NCBI GenBank assembly: GCA_947034885.2
Contig: OX344751.2
Location: 9,300,001-9,364,000, forward strand
Length of the DNA: 64,000 bases
From: Thuidium tamariscinum
Lineage: Eukaryota; Streptophyta; Bryopsida; Hypnales; Thuidiaceae
Direction of reading: 5' to 3'
The translations under genes and the position numbers were made by a program. Positions 59,941 through 64,000 of this stretch are shown here, one piece after another; the stretch's first letter is position 1; every line of letters begins with the position of its first letter. Under the pieces are notes generated by a model that was not told the DNA's origin, searched no databases, and saw nothing but the letters and a program-made list of their open reading frames with translations.

Positions 59941-62900
59941 CATTATTGTGTTATTCAAGACTTGTTCAAAAAAAATTCAGATTACAATGTGTGATTCTTT
60001 TTAAGCTTCTTGTCTGTGGTTGTTTATGAGGTTGGTACAGAGCTAATGGATTTTTTTTTATGTTAGATGGTTTACATGCACGTACTTTGACTCGTTTATG
60101 ACTAGGCATTCAAGCAGCAACAAGGATGACTCCGAACCATTTCAACTACCATCAACAGTTTCAATACTTTGAAAAACAAGCTTACTCACCCCACATTGCG
60201 CACACCCTCCAAGTTTTCGTTTGCCATCACCCCAAGTAGCCAGAGTGTTAGATTTGAAGGCTCATGGTGGATGCAGTTCTGTAACTTCAATACAGAATGA
60301 ATTATGATTTAGTTGACGCGAGCACAATAAGAATGTCAAGTGTCATGTTGTTTCTTCCTAGACTTCTTGAATTTTTAGAAGATGCTTCCCAAATTGTTGA
60401 GAGGTAGTGAAAATAGAGAGATTTATTTAGGATTCAGTAAGGGTTATATAGCTCAAGATTTAGCATTACTAAGACATGTGGAGATTACCGTATATTGAAA
60501 TGAGAAAAAAGTGCCTTCTAGGTACTATAAGTTTTGAACAACTCTAGTGCATATCAAATTCATTGTTATTTTTCATTGTTCAAATTCTCATGTGAAGGAC
60601 AATAGAAGAACAAAGGTGCTAGGAATTGAATGTATTAGATGCTCAATTGAAGAGATGCATTGCTAACTCTCAAAGCATTATGCCCAAGCTAAATGTAGCA
60701 TTTCATTTTGTGTTCAAATACCAATCCTATTTCTATATTACTCAAAACTATAAACTGTAAATGACTCTAAGATATTACAAAATAAACTTGAAAAATTGTA
60801 ATTTATATCATTGTTGTTGCAAAAATTGAAAAAAAATAAGAAAAAATAGTGAGGAAATATTTTTTGAAGATGCATAAGCAATCATTGGAGATTAGTATCA
60901 CAAATTCTAAATTGGCTATTTTGTTTTTAACACCCAAAAACCCCCATAGAAAAGACCCTTGAAGTCAAATTAACCTACCAAACCAAACTTATCCTTTTTA
61001 AAATTCATGTATGCAATAAAAGCTAGTCTTACTACTTTCATATAAAAAAAATTAAGTTGGCTACTCACCTCATGTTGAATTATTTGCCTCCATGGAATTG
61101 GTTTTTTTTCCTTCTCCAAAATTAAAGACTCTCTACAATGTTATTACATGTCTTTCCAATTCTTTATAAATCAATCTTTCTACAAATGCTCTAAGGAGAT
61201 GCATATTGAAATAATACAATATTTTGCAGAGTAATTATTATCCAAATACATCTACCAAAAACATCTTGTATAAAAATTGATAGAAAAGAAAGGCACAAAA
61301 TATGTAATAAATATATATTGGTCTTTAGAGAAAAAAAAAGAAAAAAAAGACTTGCAAATGCATTTAAAATATACAAAGTGTACTCTTTCTATACTAGCTT
61401 GTTATACAAAGTAAAAAAAATGTATTATATTTAGAAAAAATAAAATAAAAATAGAGATAAAAATAAAAATAATTTTTTTAAAGTAAAAATAAAATAATAG
61501 AAATAGAAATTGTAGTAGTTCTTCTTTAAAATTGAAGGTGGACTCTAATATAGTTTATTCATTTATTGAACAACGGTCTTTAAACTTTAGAATGTGAAAA
61601 GTCACTTATTTTTGGGCTCATTTGCAAGAAAGAAAGTTAGGTAGGAAGTGCTTTATTTACATTTGGAAGAAGATTTACTATTAAATCTATAAGAATTCCC
61701 CAAACATATGTAGTCTACAAGTTAAAGAATCTAGAAGTCCAATCATATACAGAAATTATAGCTAAGAGATGTAAATATATATTTTCTTCTTCTTCTTGGT
61801 CTATATCTATTGACAACTACTGACAACTAATACAATGCACATGTTGCTCTTGGATGCCAACTGTTTAAACTGAAAGAGTCAATAGGAGAGCATTATTAGT
61901 TACAAGAGAATATAGATTTCGTTGAAATAACCTCCACTTTTATATTGTAATCTTACAATCTATGAGTTTCACTAAAATCACATTAGTTGAGATACAAGAA
62001 GACTTAGCTTTCTACCTAAATCTACTATTTTTTTTGCCTAGAAATGATTCATTAACTCTTGAGCTTCAATTCTTTGTAATTAACAAAATTTTAATCAATT
62101 AGACCTTAGAAGTTGATAATTAATTTCAAAAAAATTCTACTTAACATAGTGGTTTTAATTTCTTCAGATACATTAACATCAATTAATTTAAAGGACATGA
62201 ATTTTGTTTTGTTAACTTCTTTTATTTTAAACTTCATTAGTGAACTTCATATGTATTGAGTATATGCTTGTGTATTTCCTATTCATTTATAAATTTTCAC
62301 AAATAGCTATTTAATTATGTGACAATCAAACTCTAATCTTTAGAAACACTAATCATAATTATCCAAATATGAAATAGCTTCAAATTAGTACATTGTCTCC
62401 ATGTTGTCAAACTCTTAATCCTAAAGAGTATTGGAAAGCTCATAAACTTAAGGGACCTTTAAATTCAAACATACATGACTTCTAGTACATGAATACATCT
62501 CAATGTATTTTTTACTATCATTTTCATTCAATTATAACAAGAATCAAGAAATTTTACTAAAACTTTGAACTTTAAATTCATATTATTTTCTTCCCTAAAC
62601 CATTCTTGGACTAAAAATGTGAATTTTTAGAAGTTCAAAGAACATTTGCAAAAGGTTTTGGATTTCTTGTAGTAACAAACTAAGTCTTTATTCTTTTCTA
62701 ATCTTTATGAAAAACTAATTTTAGACCTTTTTTTACTAACAAGGTAGGTGAATTGATGAGCTTTAACAGAAAAGCGTAATTACAAAACATTGCTTTGTTT
62801 ACCTTGTCTCTTCAATTGCAAAATATATCCCTTATCTTTATCCATTAAAATAGGGTGCTCTACAAGTGATCCTTTTTTAAAAGCAACCTTTAGTATAAAG

Positions 62901-63735
62901 TTATATTTTCCTTTCTTCAATATACTAGTACAATATATTGGAAGATGTAACCACTTATAGTAACCATTGTGTTTCAACTTCAAAAAAATTGTAAATAATT
63001 CCACAAAGGTCCCCAAAACATGTATTAGATGCCAATTCTATATTTTTTTCCATATAAAGTACTTGAAAATTGTTTGAAGGATTTTATCTTTCTTAAAAAT
63101 GCAAGCGTAACTTCAAGATTACAAAACCTGCAAGCACCACAACAGATAAGCCCAAGCATGGATGGAATCTACTACTGTCTATAATAAAGAATCACTGGAA
63201 CGCTCAAAATCAATATGATTCTCCACATCAAACAATTCCAATAGTGCATGGAATTAGTACTTTTAATTCCTTCAAAAAATTTGCAAAACCTCTCTCATTG
63301 TCAATATACATGAGAATTCCTAAACCCTAAACAAGAAATCAATGGAACTGAATTGTGAACAAAAGCAAAATTGAGAATTACTCTCTATTGTTGCAATATT
63401 AAAAGTTGTCAATGATGGAATGCTGAAAGTGACCATACAATTGGTTCTCTCTTGTTTCTTTATAGCAGCAATGCAAGTACTGGTTTCCCATCCCAATTGC
63501 AAATGATGACAACTTAAACAACATGAAAAACTAAAAATCATCAAATTTTAAATACAAAATTTGGGATCATTTTATAAATGCCTCAACTTAAATATTTCTA
63601 TTTCAATTGAAGAAGGTTGAAATGAATTCCAACATTGAAAGCCAAACCTAGGAGCAAAATTATTATCTAAAAAAATGACAAGATTAAAGCTACCTGAAAT
63701 TTAATGCCAATGGTACTCTAAATCCAACTATCTCT
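59941..63735. other. AT-rich single-copy stretch, no gene seen
   Basis: No convincing coding region on either strand. 61430-61500 is an A-rich low-complexity tract (AAAATAAAAATAGAGATAAA), and a CTT microsatellite sits near 61785-61797. About 62960-63110 weakly resembles the element interior at 56770-56960. Confidence 0.5.
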
Positions 63736-63999
63736 TCACAAATGCCAAAGGTGGTCCATGACATCATTGCGCAATGTATAATGTGTATGCCTGTTCTTGA
63801 GCTCACGAGTGCCAATATTGAGGTTGTAGAACGTCAAGACCCGTTGCATGCCTCCTCTCAGAATGTCTTGTTGAAATATAGGCTCTAAGTCTTCACCTTA
63901 CTCATCTTGAATAATCATGTTGTGCAAGATGATACAACACATCATGATGTCATTGATTGTGTCCAAATCCCATTGACGGCATGGATTCTTCATAATCTC
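63736..63999 (-). pseudogene. PIF/Harbinger-like nuclease, C-terminal fragment
   Basis: The minus-strand frame enters from beyond the window (ends TGA at 63736-63738). It contains NPCRQWDLDTINDIMMCCII followed by LHNMIIQDE, the characteristic C-terminal region of plant Harbinger/PIF DDE nucleases (plant transposon protein family), and ends RNDVMDHLWHL, also typical. A TAA at 63898-63900, right after QDE, breaks the frame, and the remaining residues continue in frame. The catalytic acidic residues would lie upstream, outside the window. This family duplicates TTA/TAA-like 3-bp targets, as seen at the MITE 24153-24465. Confidence 0.75.
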
Positions 64000-64000
64000 C

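Overview
This window looks like nuclear DNA from a land plant. It is AT-rich and gene-poor, and most of it is nested transposable elements. The only well-supported host-type gene family is an ankyrin-repeat/PGG-domain membrane protein (ACD6-like architecture), which is plant-typical. The transposase remnants (pogo/Tigger-like DDE_1 and PIF/Harbinger-like) and the CACTA-type palindromic MITEs also fit a plant. I cannot place it closer than that; a repeat-rich non-flowering plant is a guess.

Layout. (1) 1-8.2 kb: copy A of a segmental duplication, with the intact ankyrin-PGG gene (1217-3034) and a spacer into which several small DNA elements have inserted. (2) 8.2-27.7 kb: nested non-autonomous DNA elements with no convincing gene. 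Elements flanked by TTAA predominate, together with TA-flanked and Tourist-like (TTA) MITEs. A block at about 8.6-13.2 kb recurs at about 23.3-25.25 kb, and the two copies serve as empty sites for each other's insertions. (3) 27.7-35.3 kb: copy B of the duplication, whose ankyrin-PGG gene (28704-30575) has one in-frame amber stop. (4) 35.3-52.06 kb: a large block bounded by similar inverted ends next to TA. It holds a decayed pogo-like transposase on the minus strand, a second minus-strand reading frame, two related solo LTRs (35582-41945 with repeat AAGGG; 42454-46020 with repeat CCAAG), and inside the first LTR a hAT-like element that itself contains a foldback element. (5) 52.06-59.9 kb: continuation of copy B, homologous to 7.3-8.2 kb and 13.2-17.9 kb, with further insertions including a 1.4-kb foldback. 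(6) 59.9-64 kb: AT-rich sequence without recognisable genes, ending in the 3' part of a broken Harbinger-like nuclease gene.

How it fits together. The duplicated segments allow many insertions to be read as filled versus empty sites, so target-site duplications are seen rather than assumed. Three target classes stand out: TTAA with ends starting CCC (a piggyBac-like signature), TA with ends often starting AGG or GGGTAGG (compatible with the pogo-like transposase present), and 3-bp targets (Harbinger and CACTA types). No intact transposase is present, so which enzyme moved which element is inference. The most notable points are the TTAA-flanked families in a plant-like genome, the four-level nest at 35-52 kb, and an interrupted reading frame that becomes continuous when the second solo LTR is removed in silico.
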